A stretch of DNA of 64,000 nucleotides from Nisaea denitrificans DSM 18348 (GTDB taxonomy: Bacteria > Pseudomonadota > Alphaproteobacteria > Thalassobaculales > Thalassobaculaceae): assembly GCF_000426505.1 (NCBI RefSeq), contig NZ_AUFM01000011.1, positions 1,426,001 through 1,490,000 on the forward strand, given 5' to 3'. A program made the translations under genes and the position numbers. Positions 28,497-37,823 of this stretch are shown piece by piece (positions within the stretch are counted from its first letter, which is position 1; each line of letters opens with the position of its first letter). The notes under the pieces were generated by a model. It was given only the letters and a program-made list of their open reading frames with translations, was not told the DNA's origin and did not search any database.

Positions 28497-29996
28497 TTAG
28501 CCCTCAGTAATGCGGAGTGCGACAAACCTCATTTCACCACCGCGATTGACGGTAAGCAGAACCGACTTCTTGCCGGCATCCTTGGCTTTCGCGATGCCCT
28601 TCTGGACGCTGGACGGTGACATCACAGGCGTCTGCTGCACCTCGACGATCACGTCGCCTACCCGCAGATCGCGGGCCGACGGGCCATTCGGATCAACATC
28701 CGTGACCACAACGCCCTTGGCATCGTCTCCAAGAGAGAACTTACCTCGCATGTCGTCGCTGATTGCCGACAATTCAAGGCCCAGCGATTCAACACGGTCA
28801 GGTTTAGCCGGTTCCGGCTGCGGACCACCACTGGTAAGCAGGGCTTTTTTCTCAGCCTCCTCAAGCTCACCGATATTCGCGGTGACCTTGACCAGCTTGC
28901 CTCCACGCCAGAGTTCAACCGGCACGTCCTTGCCGATTGGCGTCTGAGCGACGATCTTCGGCAGCTCACGCATGGAGGCGACATCACGTTTGTTGAACGT
29001 CAGGATCACGTCGCCGGCACGGATACCCGCCGACTTGGCCGGCCCCTTGTCGTTGACATGAGCAACGAGAGCGCCACGCGCACTGTCGAGAGACAGGCTT
29101 TCGGCAACTTCGTCCGTCACTTCCTGGATCCGCACGCCGAGCCAGCCACGACGGGTCCGGCCGAATTCACGCAGCTGCTGGACGACAGGATCGGCCAACG
29201 CCGCGGAAACCGCGAAGCCGATGCCAACCGAACCGCCCGATTGAGAGAAGATCACGGTGTTCACACCGATCACCTCGCCATCCAGATTGAACAGTGGACC
29301 GCCGGAATTGCCCTTGTTGATGGCTGCATCGGTCTGGATGAAATCATCATACGGACCCTGCCCGATATCACGCCCCCGGGCCGAAACGATACCGGCCGTG
29401 ACCGTGCCGCCAAGACCAAACGGGTTACCGATCGCAACAACCCAGTCGCCAACACGCATCTTGTCCGAGTTACCGAATTTCACCACCGGCAGATCAACGT
29501 CGCGTGGATCGAACTTCAGCACGGCAATGTCAGTTTTCGGGTCGGTGCCGACCAAAGTCGCCTCGAACTCTGTATCGTCCTGCATGCGGACCACGATTTC
29601 GTCCGCGTCGCGGATGACATGGTTGTTGGTCACCACATAGCCAGCCTTGTCGACAATGAAGCCGGAACCGAGGGACTGTGCCCGACGGGAGCGCGGCTCA
29701 CCGTTCGGACGCATGCGGTCCTCGAATTCCTTGAAGAATTCCTCGAACGGCGTGCCTGGTGGCAATGCGCGATCATCGCTTGATGCCGTGATGGTCTGCG
29801 TCGTCGAGATGTTGACCACCGCCGGGAGCAACTTCTCCGCAAGATCGGCAAAGGTCTCCGGCGCAGCTCTGGCAATCGCGGGGTTTACCGGCATAAACAC
29901 CGGCACGGCCACGGCAACCGCCATGAAACCGGCCACCAAACCGTTCCTCAGGCTTCGGCTGACCGAGTGTGAGATTTCCGTGGGGACGCCTGTCAT
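28497..29996 (-). CDS. degP: Periplasmic serine protease of the DegP/HtrA (Do) family
   Basis: A 499-residue HtrA protease. An N-terminal signal/anchor (GLVAGFMAVAVAVPVFM) leads to the trypsin-like domain with catalytic His in VTNNHVI, Asp in KTDIAVLK and Ser in GNSGGPLFN. Two PDZ domains follow (RRGWLGVRIQEV onward, and LGLELSAISDDM onward). It degrades or refolds damaged envelope proteins. The ATG at 29996 is preferred over an in-frame TTG at 30017 because the AAGGAG ribosome-binding site overlaps that TTG. It lies beyond a 278-bp gap from the DUF2065-hflCK cluster. Confidence 0.95.
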   Translation of the reverse strand: MTGVPTEISHSVSRSLRNGLVAGFMAVAVAVPVFMPVNPAIARAAPETFADLAEKLLPAVVNISTTQTITASSDDRALPPGTPFEEFFKEFEDRMRPNGEPRSRRAQSLGSGFIVDKAGYVVTNNHVIRDADEIVVRMQDDTEFEATLVGTDPKTDIAVLKFDPRDVDLPVVKFGNSDKMRVGDWVVAIGNPFGLGGTVTAGIVSARGRDIGQGPYDDFIQTDAAINKGNSGGPLFNLDGEVIGVNTVIFSQSGGSVGIGFAVSAALADPVVQQLREFGRTRRGWLGVRIQEVTDEVAESLSLDSARGALVAHVNDKGPAKSAGIRAGDVILTFNKRDVASMRELPKIVAQTPIGKDVPVELWRGGKLVKVTANIGELEEAEKKALLTSGGPQPEPAKPDRVESLGLELSAISDDMRGKFSLGDDAKGVVVTDVDPNGPSARDLRVGDVIVEVQQTPVMSPSSVQKGIAKAKDAGKKSVLLTVNRGGEMRFVALRITEG

Positions 29997-30274
29997 AGTT
30001 TGAACGCTCCTTGGCAAAGCTTGTATCTATTTTGGGTATCGGGACTCTATCCCGGCCCGGAAGCGGCGGACCTTTGGCCCGTCAACAGAAGTAATTATTT
30101 TCGCCCCGCTTTATACGCCATCAAAGGTAGGGACGATCGAACGGCTTTCAACGCTGCCCCTCAATAATGTCAGATATAGCGACCGGGTGTGGCGGCAATG
30201 TGGTGAGGATCGAGCAACTGTGTCTGAATTGGGGCAATTGCCATCCCCTCCCTCTCCGGGAAGCAGCGAACGCC

Positions 30275-30463
30275 TCAAACGGCGCGCAAGAACCAGGCAA
30301 GCACGAAGCCGAGAACCATCGCCGCGAGTCCAACGCGCCGCAGCACGCCTTCATCCAGCTCCAGCGCCATCCGCATCATTGCCTTCATTCGGCCCGGCAT
30401 CAGTACGTAAAGACAGCCCTCAATAAAAAAAACGAGGGCGAGCGCCGTCAGGAAATCCGTCAC
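30275..30463 (-). CDS. DUF2065 small membrane protein
   Basis: A 62-residue protein with two membrane helices: LTALALVFFIEGCLYVLMP and VGLAAMVLGFVLAWFLRAV, joined by a Met/Arg-rich loop. This matches DUF2065 (YjeT-like), whose genes commonly follow hflC. It lies 39 bp after the hflC stop and is probably co-transcribed. Its function is unknown. Confidence 0.8.
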   Translation of the reverse strand: MTDFLTALALVFFIEGCLYVLMPGRMKAMMRMALELDEGVLRRVGLAAMVLGFVLAWFLRAV

Positions 30464-30502
30464 GGCACTGCCCTCGTCTGTTTCCGAGCCGCATCGGCTC
30501 CG

Positions 30503-31378
30503 CTATTGCGGAGCCGGCGCGCCTTCGATGTTCTTGAAGAATTTGAAGAAGTCGCTATCCGGAGACAGTACCATCGTCGTATCGCCGCCGGTCATCGCCT
30601 TCCGATAGGCCTGCATCGACCGGTAGAAAGCGAAGAATTCCGGATCCTTGCCGAATGCTTTCGCATAAATACGGATCGCTTCAGCGTCGCCCTGACCTCG
30701 CAGGATTTCGGACTGCTTCTTGGCTTCAGCGACGATCACGACACGCTGCTTGTCGGCATCGGCGCGGATCTTCTGCGCTTCTTCCTGACCCTGTGCCCGG
30801 AATTCCTTGGCCTCTCGTTCACGCTCGGACTTCATCCGGTTGTAAATGTTGAGGCTGGTTTCTTCCGGATAATCCGCACGGCGAATTCGCACCTCGACCA
30901 GCTCCATACCGAGCGGCCGGGCACCGTCATTCGCCTGCTGGCGAATGCTGGCCATGATCGAGATCCGCTGATCCGAGAGAATGCTCAGCAGCGTTTCGTT
31001 ACCAAGCACACGACGCAGTGCGGAGTTGATGATCGGGCTCAAACGCGAACGGGCGCCCATCTCATCCTTCACGGTCTGGAAGAACAGCAACGGGTCAACG
31101 ATCTTGAAGCGTGCGTAGGAATCCACGTCGAGACGCTTCTGGTCAGACAGGATGACCTGCTGCTTCGGCGGATCGAGATCCAGCACGCGCTTGTCGTAAT
31201 AGACCACGTTCTGCCAAGGCAACTTGACCTTCAGGCCGGGATCCTTGACCGCTTCGATCGGTGCACCGAACTGCAGGACAATGGCCTGCTGAACCTGCGG
31301 CACGACGAAAAGCGACGTGAAAGCGACAAACCCGGCGCCCAGTACCAGGACGCCTAAGACTGCGAGGCCCTTATTCAT
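30503..31378 (-). CDS. hflC: FtsH-protease modulator HflC
   Basis: A 291-residue SPFH/band-7 protein with one N-terminal membrane helix (LAVLGVLVLGAGFVAFTSL) and a periplasmic SPFH domain; the helical region has ERERE-AKEFRAQGQEEAQKIRAD character, typical of HflC. With HflK it forms the cage around FtsH. It overlaps hflK by 4 bp (ATGA). Confidence 0.95.
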   Translation of the reverse strand: MNKGLAVLGVLVLGAGFVAFTSLFVVPQVQQAIVLQFGAPIEAVKDPGLKVKLPWQNVVYYDKRVLDLDPPKQQVILSDQKRLDVDSYARFKIVDPLLFFQTVKDEMGARSRLSPIINSALRRVLGNETLLSILSDQRISIMASIRQQANDGARPLGMELVEVRIRRADYPEETSLNIYNRMKSEREREAKEFRAQGQEEAQKIRADADKQRVVIVAEAKKQSEILRGQGDAEAIRIYAKAFGKDPEFFAFYRSMQAYRKAMTGGDTTMVLSPDSDFFKFFKNIEGAPAPQ

Positions 31379-32550
31379 TGCGTGCCTCCCGAGGTCGTAC
31401 TGTTCTTCTGCATCTGTTTCTGCACTTCAGGCAGAGGCAGATAAGGCACCACGCCGGAGCCACCGTCCGCACTGTCGATGATGATCTTGTTCACGTTTCC
31501 GAGGACCTCTTCCATGGTCTCCAGATAGATACGCTTCTGGGTGACCTCCTTGGCAGCCGAATAGGCCTTGTAGACCGACTCGAAACGATCCGCGTCACCG
31601 ATGGCGCGGTTGGTGACTTCCTGACGGAAAGCGTCCGCCTCTTCGATCATTTGTGCCGCTTCACCGCGAGCCCGCGGAACCACGTCATTGCGGAAAGTCT
31701 CGGCTTCGTTCTTCAGCCGGTCCTTATCCTGACGGGCACGCTGCACTTCGTTGAAGGCATCGATCACCTGCTTCGGCGGATCGACCGCCAGCAACTGAAC
31801 CTGCCGCACAGAAACGCCGGCGCCGTATTCAGTCAGCAAGTTCTGCAGATCTTCCTGCACCGTGCTTTCGATCAGCTGACGACCTTCGGTCAGAGCGACC
31901 TGGATCGGCCGCTTGCCGATGGCGTCGCGCATGGCCGACTCCGCCGCCATTTTCACGGTTTCCTCGGGATCCTGCAGATTGAACAGGAAGTCGCCGGCTT
32001 CGGCGATCCGCCAGAACACGACGAAATCGATATCGACGATGTTTTCATCGCCGGTAATCATCTGGCTCTCTTCCGGCACGTCGCGCTGAACCGAGCTGCG
32101 GCCGGAGCCATCGCCGGAACTGCGATAACCGATTTCGACCCGGTTTTCGCGGGTCACATCAGGCCGGATCACACCTCCGATCGGAGACGGATAATTCCAG
32201 TGCAGACCAGGCTCCGTCGGCACACCGGTATACCGGCCAAACACAAGCTCGATGCCCTGTTCGTTCGGTTGCACCCGATAAAGTCCGGAAAACAGCCAAA
32301 GAGCCAGAAGGCCGATGACGACCAGTGTAACCCCCGTCGGCCCGCCCATGCCGTGCGGCAAAAAGCGCTTCAGCCGTTCCTGACCCTGACGGATCACCTC
32401 GTCAATGTCAGGCGGCTGCTGACCGCCGCCGCCTGGCCCGCGGCCACCCCACGGGGACTTACCGCCACCGCCGCTGCCGCCGCCAGACCCGTTACCACCG
32501 CCGCCGCCCCAAGGGCCGCCGCCGCCACCACCTTGATTACTCCAAGGCAT
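31375..32550 (-). CDS. hflK: FtsH-protease modulator HflK
   Basis: A 391-residue SPFH protein with the characteristic glycine- and tryptophan-rich cytoplasmic N-terminus (residues 1-48), one membrane helix (VTLVVIGLLALWLFSGLY) and the SPFH domain with VQPNEQGIELVFGRY and YGAGVSVRQVQLLAVDPP. It partners HflC and controls FtsH access to membrane substrates. It is divergent from mrp across about 140 bp. Confidence 0.95.
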   Translation of the reverse strand: MPWSNQGGGGGGPWGGGGGNGSGGGSGGGGKSPWGGRGPGGGGQQPPDIDEVIRQGQERLKRFLPHGMGGPTGVTLVVIGLLALWLFSGLYRVQPNEQGIELVFGRYTGVPTEPGLHWNYPSPIGGVIRPDVTRENRVEIGYRSSGDGSGRSSVQRDVPEESQMITGDENIVDIDFVVFWRIAEAGDFLFNLQDPEETVKMAAESAMRDAIGKRPIQVALTEGRQLIESTVQEDLQNLLTEYGAGVSVRQVQLLAVDPPKQVIDAFNEVQRARQDKDRLKNEAETFRNDVVPRARGEAAQMIEEADAFRQEVTNRAIGDADRFESVYKAYSAAKEVTQKRIYLETMEEVLGNVNKIIIDSADGGSGVVPYLPLPEVQKQMQKNSTTSGGTQ

Positions 32551-32691
32551 CTATGTTTCCCCTCATCATAAAGCGCTCGTCGCTCTTAGCAGATGCCCCA
32601 CCTGTTGCAAAGGAATAGGGGAAGCGTATATCTGCTTGCGCACGACAATACAGTGCAACCGCATATTGGCCAAAAGCCGGAGAAATCAAGC

Positions 32692-33849
32692 ATGGCACGG
32701 GTAACCGAAGATCAGATCCTGGCAGCCCTGAAGGCTGTAGAAGACCCTGACAAGGGGCAGGACATTGTCTCACTTGGCATGGTGAGCGGCCTTGTCGTGA
32801 AAGATGGCAATGTCGGCTTCGCTATCGAGGTCGACCCGCAGCGCGGCCCGGAGCTTGAGCCGCTGCGTCAGGCGGCGGAGAAGGCCGTCGACACGGTTCC
32901 TGGTGTGCTGTCCGTCACCGCGGTGCTCACCGCGCACCGTCCGGGTGCCCAGGGCCAGCAGCCCGCGCCTCAGGCGCCTCAGCCGCGCGCACAGGCTCCG
33001 GCCGGCGCCCCTCAAGCCCGCCCGGCGCAGAATACGCAAAAAACCCTGGTACCCGGCATCAAGTCGATCATTGCCGTTGCTTCGGGCAAGGGCGGTGTCG
33101 GCAAATCCACCACCGCCATCAACCTCGCCCTCGCTCTGAAGGCCTCGGGCCTCACCGTCGGCATTCTCGATGCGGACATTTACGGCCCGTCCCTGCCCCG
33201 CATGATGGGTATTTCCGGCCGCCCGACGACGGATGACGGCAAGATCCTGAAGCCGCTCGAGCGGTTCGGCGTCAAATGCATGTCGATCGGCTTCCTGGTG
33301 CCGGAAGACACCCCGACCATCTGGCGCGGCCCGATGGTGATGAGCGCGCTGGAACAGATGCTGCGTGATGTGCTCTGGGGCGAACTTGACGTGCTCGTCG
33401 TCGACATGCCGCCGGGCACAGGCGATGCCCAGCTCACCATGTCCCAACGCGTTCCGCTGGCCGGCGCGGTGATCGTCTCGACACCGCAGGACATTGCCCT
33501 GCTGGATGCCCGCAAGGGCCTCAACATGTTCCGCAAGGTCGACGTGCCGGTGCTCGGCATCATCGAGAACATGAGCTATTTCCTCTGCCCGAGCTGCGGT
33601 GAGCGCTCTGACATCTTCGGCCATGGCGGCGCCCGCGACGAAGCCGAGCGGATCGGTGTCGACTTCCTCGGCGAAGTCCCGCTGCACATGGATATCCGCG
33701 AGACCTCGGACGCCGGAAACCCGATCGTGGTCTCGGCCCCGGACAGCGCGCATTCCGTTGCCTACAAGGCAATTGCAGAGAAGGTCTGGAGCAAGATCGG
33801 CAGCGGTGACACCGGGAGCCGGGCGGCTCCGAACATCGTCTTCAACTAG
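32692..33849 (+). CDS. mrp: Mrp/NBP35-type iron-sulfur carrier ATPase
   Basis: A 385-residue P-loop protein. An N-terminal MIP18-type domain (VTEDQILAALKAVEDPDKGQ) and a Pro/Ala/Gln-rich linker (about residues 85-115) precede the ATPase with deviant Walker A GKGGVGKST, the VVDMPPGTGDAQL motif, and the cluster-binding CxxC in FLCPSCGERS. It carries Fe-S clusters to apoproteins. The ATG at 32692 has GGAG upstream; an earlier in-frame start is unlikely. Confidence 0.94.
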   Translation: MARVTEDQILAALKAVEDPDKGQDIVSLGMVSGLVVKDGNVGFAIEVDPQRGPELEPLRQAAEKAVDTVPGVLSVTAVLTAHRPGAQGQQPAPQAPQPRAQAPAGAPQARPAQNTQKTLVPGIKSIIAVASGKGGVGKSTTAINLALALKASGLTVGILDADIYGPSLPRMMGISGRPTTDDGKILKPLERFGVKCMSIGFLVPEDTPTIWRGPMVMSALEQMLRDVLWGELDVLVVDMPPGTGDAQLTMSQRVPLAGAVIVSTPQDIALLDARKGLNMFRKVDVPVLGIIENMSYFLCPSCGERSDIFGHGGARDEAERIGVDFLGEVPLHMDIRETSDAGNPIVVSAPDSAHSVAYKAIAEKVWSKIGSGDTGSRAAPNIVFN

Positions 33850-33857
33850 GCGCGAAC

Positions 33858-34376
33858 TTAGAGACCGGCAATGGTGCTGCGCCGCTCCATGATCGTGGTG
33901 TCGCGCCATTGCCCTGCCATCGGGCCATAGGTCATCTTCGCGATCCGTTCACGTGTACCGAGGATACGGAAGCCATAGGCTTCATGCAGCCGGATACTGG
34001 CTTCGTTTTCCGGGAAGACGCTGGTTTGCAGGGTCCAGAACCCGGCCTGCTCGGACTGCTTGATGAGCGCTTCGAGCAGAATCCGCCCGATCCCCATACC
34101 GCGCGCCTCCGGCGCGATATAGATGCTGTGCTCCGCGACCCCGCGATAGACTGCGCGGCTTGAAATCGGCGTCAAGCCGAGCCAACCAACGACAACATTG
34201 TCAGCAAGCGCCACCAGCCGGCATTCGGACAGATATTTCGCATCGAACGCGGCCCAGTCCGGTGCCTGCGCTTCGAAAGTTGCATGGCCGGTATCAATCC
34301 CGGCCTGATAGATCGCAAGCACCCGCTCCGCGTCACCCGGCTCCATGGCGCGCAGGCTGACCACTCTGTCGTTCAT
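33858..34376 (-). CDS. GNAT N-acetyltransferase (phosphinothricin acetyltransferase-like)
   Basis: A 172-residue acetyltransferase. The acetyl-CoA loop RGMGIGRILLEAL and the flanking AEHSIYIAPE and NEASIRLHEAYGF are typical of the PAT/Bar subgroup, whose members acetylate phosphinothricin, methionine sulfoximine or related amino acids. It begins 3 bp after the folA stop and closes the probable thyA-folA-GNAT operon. The substrate is inferred from the family only. Confidence 0.85.
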   Translation of the reverse strand: MNDRVVSLRAMEPGDAERVLAIYQAGIDTGHATFEAQAPDWAAFDAKYLSECRLVALADNVVVGWLGLTPISSRAVYRGVAEHSIYIAPEARGMGIGRILLEALIKQSEQAGFWTLQTSVFPENEASIRLHEAYGFRILGTRERIAKMTYGPMAGQWRDTTIMERRSTIAGL

Positions 34377-34379
34377 TTC

Positions 34380-34910
34380 TCAGCCCCGCTCCAGCGTGAC
34401 AAAACTGTGTGCAGGCTTTTCGCCGTCCGCCGGGTGATCTTCCCGCTCCGTCTCGTGCCATTCTGCCCGGTCGAAATCGGGAAAGCGGGTCTGGCCCTCA
34501 ACGTCGACATGGATCTCCGTCAGATGCAGGCGCTTCACCTTGTCGAAGGCCTGGCGATAGATCTCCGCACCGCCAAAGACGATAATCTCGTCGACACCAT
34601 CCGTCAGCGCCACACGGCGGGCGACGTCCAGCGCCTCGTCGAGATCATGCACCACCTCGACGCCCTCGACCTTGAAGCCACGATCACGGGTGACGACAAT
34701 ATTGGTTCGGCCCGGCAGGGGTTTGCCGATTGACTGATAGGTCTTGCGGCCCATCACCAGGGGTTTCCCCATGGTCATCCGCTTCACCCGCTTCAGGTCC
34801 GACGGCAGATGCCAGGGCATCTTCTCGCCATCCCCGATTACGCCATTGTCGGACATTGCAACAACGATGACCGGCACCGGAAACTGCACAACCTTATCGT
34901 CCATACCCAT
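34380..34910 (-). CDS. folA: Dihydrofolate reductase
   Basis: A 176-residue DHFR with AMSDNGVIGDGEKMPWHLPSD, the NADPH-site MGRKTYQSIGKPLPGR and IIVFGGAEIYRQA. It regenerates tetrahydrofolate oxidised by thymidylate synthase, whose gene ends 2 bp upstream. ATGs at 34910 and 34904 are both possible starts. Confidence 0.95.
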   Translation of the reverse strand: MGMDDKVVQFPVPVIVVAMSDNGVIGDGEKMPWHLPSDLKRVKRMTMGKPLVMGRKTYQSIGKPLPGRTNIVVTRDRGFKVEGVEVVHDLDEALDVARRVALTDGVDEIIVFGGAEIYRQAFDKVKRLHLTEIHVDVEGQTRFPDFDRAEWHETEREDHPADGEKPAHSFVTLERG

Positions 34911-34912
34911 CT

Positions 34913-35707
34913 CTAGACCGCGACCGGCGCGGAGATATGCGGTGCGGCCTCGTAGCCAACAAGCTCGAAATCGTCATAGCGGAACGCAAACAGGTCAGTA
35001 ACCTCCGGGTTGATGCGCATGGTGGGCAGACGTCCGGGTACACGCTGCAACTGCTCGCGGGCCTGATCGAAATGGTTACGGTAGAGGTGGGTATCCCCGA
35101 AGGAATGGACGAAATCGCCAGGCTGCAAACCGGTGACCTGAGCCACCATCAGGGTCAGCAAAGCGTAGGATGCGATATTGAACGGCACGCCGAGAAAGAT
35201 ATCCGCGCTGCGCTGGTAGAGCTGACACGACAGCTTGCCGTCCGCAACATAGAACTGGAACAGGCAGTGACACGGCGGCAAGGCCATTTTCGGCACGTCT
35301 GCAGGGTTCCAGGCGGTAACGATCAGGCGTCGGGAATCCGGCCGTTCGCCGATATCGTCAAGCAGGTTCCGGATCTGGTCGATAGTCCCGCCATCCTTAT
35401 CCGGCCAGGACCGCCACTGATGCCCGTAGACCGGCCCGAGGTCACCGTTCTCGTCCGCCCATTCATTCCAGATCCGGACGCCGTTCTCTTGCAGGTATGC
35501 GATGTTGGTATCACCCGCGAGGAACCAGAGCAGCTCATGGATTATGGATTTCAGATGCAGCTTCTTGGTCGTCAGAACCGGAAAGCCACGGGACAGATCG
35601 AAACGCATCTGATGGCCGAAAATCGACCGCGTCCCGGTCCCGGTCCGGTCGCTCTTGTCGGTGCCTTCCTCCAGCACCTTCGCCATCAGATCGAGATATT
35701 GCCGCAT
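34913..35707 (-). CDS. thyA: Thymidylate synthase
   Basis: A 264-residue ThyA making dTMP from dUMP. The dUMP-contact region [12 protein letters not shown], the catalytic cysteine in [10 protein letters not shown], the [14 protein letters not shown] helix and [14 protein letters not shown] are conserved. It is the first gene of thyA-folA-GNAT. Length is the usual 264. Confidence 0.97.
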   Translation of the reverse strand: MRQYLDLMAKVLEEGTDKSDRTGTGTRSIFGHQMRFDLSRGFPVLTTKKLHLKSIIHELLWFLAGDTNIAYLQENGVRIWNEWADENGDLGPVYGHQWRSWPDKDGGTIDQIRNLLDDIGERPDSRRLIVTAWNPADVPKMALPPCHCLFQFYVADGKLSCQLYQRSADIFLGVPFNIASYALLTLMVAQVTGLQPGDFVHSFGDTHLYRNHFDQAREQLQRVPGRLPTMRINPEVTDLFAFRYDDFELVGYEAAPHISAPVAV

Positions 35708-35879
35708 GGATAGACAGTCCCGTCACGCTCATTGAGAAACGGCACATATTGTGAACCGGGCGCAGTCTAACGCAAGGGATTGCAGACCAGGATGGCAATG
35801 ACGATTGACAGAGTGCTGAATCCGCTCGCACTTTTGGTCCAATATCCGTTCGCACCGAAACCGGACCGGGATACCGATC

Positions 35880-37400
35880 ATGCCGGAAAGCCGCGACTCC
35901 CTTTTGGCCGACTGCCAGCAGCTCTTGGCCAATGGAAAATGGAACGAGGCGCGCTCCCGCCTGGAAAATGCGTTCGCGTCTGCCCCTACTGATGTTCTTA
36001 TTGCCTATAGCCTGGCAACGGCCTGCCGTCTTTCGGGCATGATGGACCGTGCGGCCCAGCTTTTCCAGGCGATCCACACAACCCTCCCCGATATGGCGGA
36101 GGCAGTCATCGGACTGGCGCACAGCCTTGCCGAACTCGGCGCTTCTGAACAAGCGAATGACGTCCTACGACGTGCGATCATCAGATCGCCAAGCATAGCG
36201 CCTGTCTATACAGCATACGGTGAAATAGCCCTGAAATCGGGGAACATTCATCAGGTTGAACCCGCCTTTAGCCGGGCGGTCATTATTGTTCCGGCTTCAT
36301 CCAAAGCGCAGTCAAACCTGGCGGAAATTCTAAGCCAGCAAGAACGCTTCTCAGAAGCGGAGCCGCATTATCAAAGCGCCTTGCAGGCCAATCCGGAAAA
36401 TCAGCAATTACGTCTCAATTACGGGGTTCACCTTCTCTCTCAAGGAAAAGTCAGGGAGGGTTGGGCATATTACGAGGCAAGGCTTTCTTCGCAGATATCC
36501 AGCGCCCCGGTGAGATCGATTTCAATACCGCGCTGGGACGGAACCTGCCCCGAAGCACATAATATTCTGATCCTGAACGAGCAGGGTCTCGGCGATGAGT
36601 TGCGGTTTGCGGCTATGCTGCCGGAACTCTCCAAGTTAGCCCGAAGCATCACCTTGGAATGCGACCCTAGACTAGTTGACCTTTTCGAGAGATCCATCCC
36701 AGCCATCCGGGCACACGGGTTCTCCAGGCATAAAAGGAGCGGTCGCGGACATTTTTCTTATGCCTGGCTTCCGGAATCGGGAGGTCCCGATTGCTATGTC
36801 GAGATTGGCAGCTTACGCCATTTTGTAGGAGAAGGTCTTCGGCCCCAGCGCAATGACTGCGGCTTCTTGATCCCTCGCATGGATCTGACGCAGCAGATCG
36901 GCAATCATCTCCGGGCCCAGGCTGCGGGACGGCATATCGTCGGCGTTTCTTGGACTAGCGGCTCACAAACCTTCGGGCGCGGAGTTAATTACCCACCTCC
37001 ATCAGCATGGCGCGACTTGCTCGACTTGCCCAACACGTTGCTCGTTTCACTTCAGTATGGCGAAACGGAGGAAATGATCGCAGAGTTTGAAGAAGCGACG
37101 GGCCACAAACTTTACAGAATCGCGGGTCTCGATCTGCGCAACGATCTTGAAAGCCTTGCTGCGCTGGCATCCAGTCTCGACCTGATGCTTTCGGTTGGAA
37201 ATTCGACTGCGGCGATCGTCGGCGCCGTCGGCACAAAAACGATTGAGTTTCTGACCTCGGGCGGCTGGGTACCTCTATCCGGAGACCGAGACAGCTTTAT
37301 AGGCGCGATCCGGAGGATCAAGCAGACCAGACTAGGCGACTGGGCCAGATCTATGATTATTGCAAAGAGCCTCGCGCTCGAAATATTGGAAAACCACTAA
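35880..37400 (+). CDS. TPR protein with C-terminal glycosyltransferase-9-like domain
   Basis: A 506-residue cytosolic protein. Residues 1-205 are tetratricopeptide repeats (for example QSNLAEILSQQERFSEAEPHYQSALQANP). From about 225 the sequence follows the GT-B C-terminal pattern: ILILNEQGLGDELRFAAMLPEL, HIVGVSWTSG, LLVSLQYGE, and LDLMLSVGNSTAAIVGAVGTKT. Such TPR-GT fusions occur near flagellar and capsule genes, and a protein-glycosylation role is possible; the flagellin gene is 4 kb away. It is the gene immediately upstream of the tmRNA. Confidence 0.7.
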   Translation: MPESRDSLLADCQQLLANGKWNEARSRLENAFASAPTDVLIAYSLATACRLSGMMDRAAQLFQAIHTTLPDMAEAVIGLAHSLAELGASEQANDVLRRAIIRSPSIAPVYTAYGEIALKSGNIHQVEPAFSRAVIIVPASSKAQSNLAEILSQQERFSEAEPHYQSALQANPENQQLRLNYGVHLLSQGKVREGWAYYEARLSSQISSAPVRSISIPRWDGTCPEAHNILILNEQGLGDELRFAAMLPELSKLARSITLECDPRLVDLFERSIPAIRAHGFSRHKRSGRGHFSYAWLPESGGPDCYVEIGSLRHFVGEGLRPQRNDCGFLIPRMDLTQQIGNHLRAQAAGRHIVGVSWTSGSQTFGRGVNYPPPSAWRDLLDLPNTLLVSLQYGETEEMIAEFEEATGHKLYRIAGLDLRNDLESLAALASSLDLMLSVGNSTAAIVGAVGTKTIEFLTSGGWVPLSGDRDSFIGAIRRIKQTRLGDWARSMIIAKSLALEILENH

Positions 37401-37459
37401 TTCCTCGAAACATCTCGCAACTCTCCTCTTTTTCCTGAGACAACAAGCGCCTATATTGA

Positions 37460-37790
37460 GCGTGTCGGGCAACCGACTATGGCGATAAACGGCCTGTGGA
37501 ATAGGCATTGCGGACCCGGGGGCGGTACCCGGCGCCTCCACCAAAGATTTCCGGTTTCTCGACCGGCTCCTTGGGGGCGAAATAGGATCGACGCGTGTAG
37601 TAAAGACAGAACTTTCGCTCGGCATGGTACCACCGATATCGGGCCATTATAGTAGTTGCAAATGACAACAACTATGCGGAAGCACGTCTCGCTGCGTAAG
37701 CAGTCAGATGTCTTCATTTAAGTCCTAAGGGTTCGCACCTTTAGGCGGGGTTTGGGGCGCACCTGGCAACAGAAGCGTCCCGCTGAATTT
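37460..37790 (+). ncRNA. ssrA: Circularly permuted two-piece tmRNA (ssrA)
   Basis: The acceptor half comes first: T-arm stem CCGGG/CCCGG and acceptor 3' strand CGCCTCC followed by ACCA, ending at 37543. A 29-nt spacer with a CCGGT/ACCGG hairpin (37551-37566) is expected to be removed. The coding half starts at 37573 with GGGGGCG, which pairs fully with CGCCTCC and gives the G3-U70 alanine identity pair, then GGATCGACG. The resume codon and tag frame at 37658-37699 encode ANDNNYAEARLAA and a TAA stop. Hairpins follow, including GGGGCGC/GCGTCCC around TGGCAACAGAA (37754-37781). The outer ends are estimates. Confidence 0.93.
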
Positions 37791-37823
37791 GAGTATGCTG
37801 ACGGACGAATACCGGGGGAAATT

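Noticed and set aside
32400-32550. G/C-rich low-complexity repeat that looked like a microsatellite
   Set aside because: It encodes the Gly/Trp-rich N-terminus normal for HflK.
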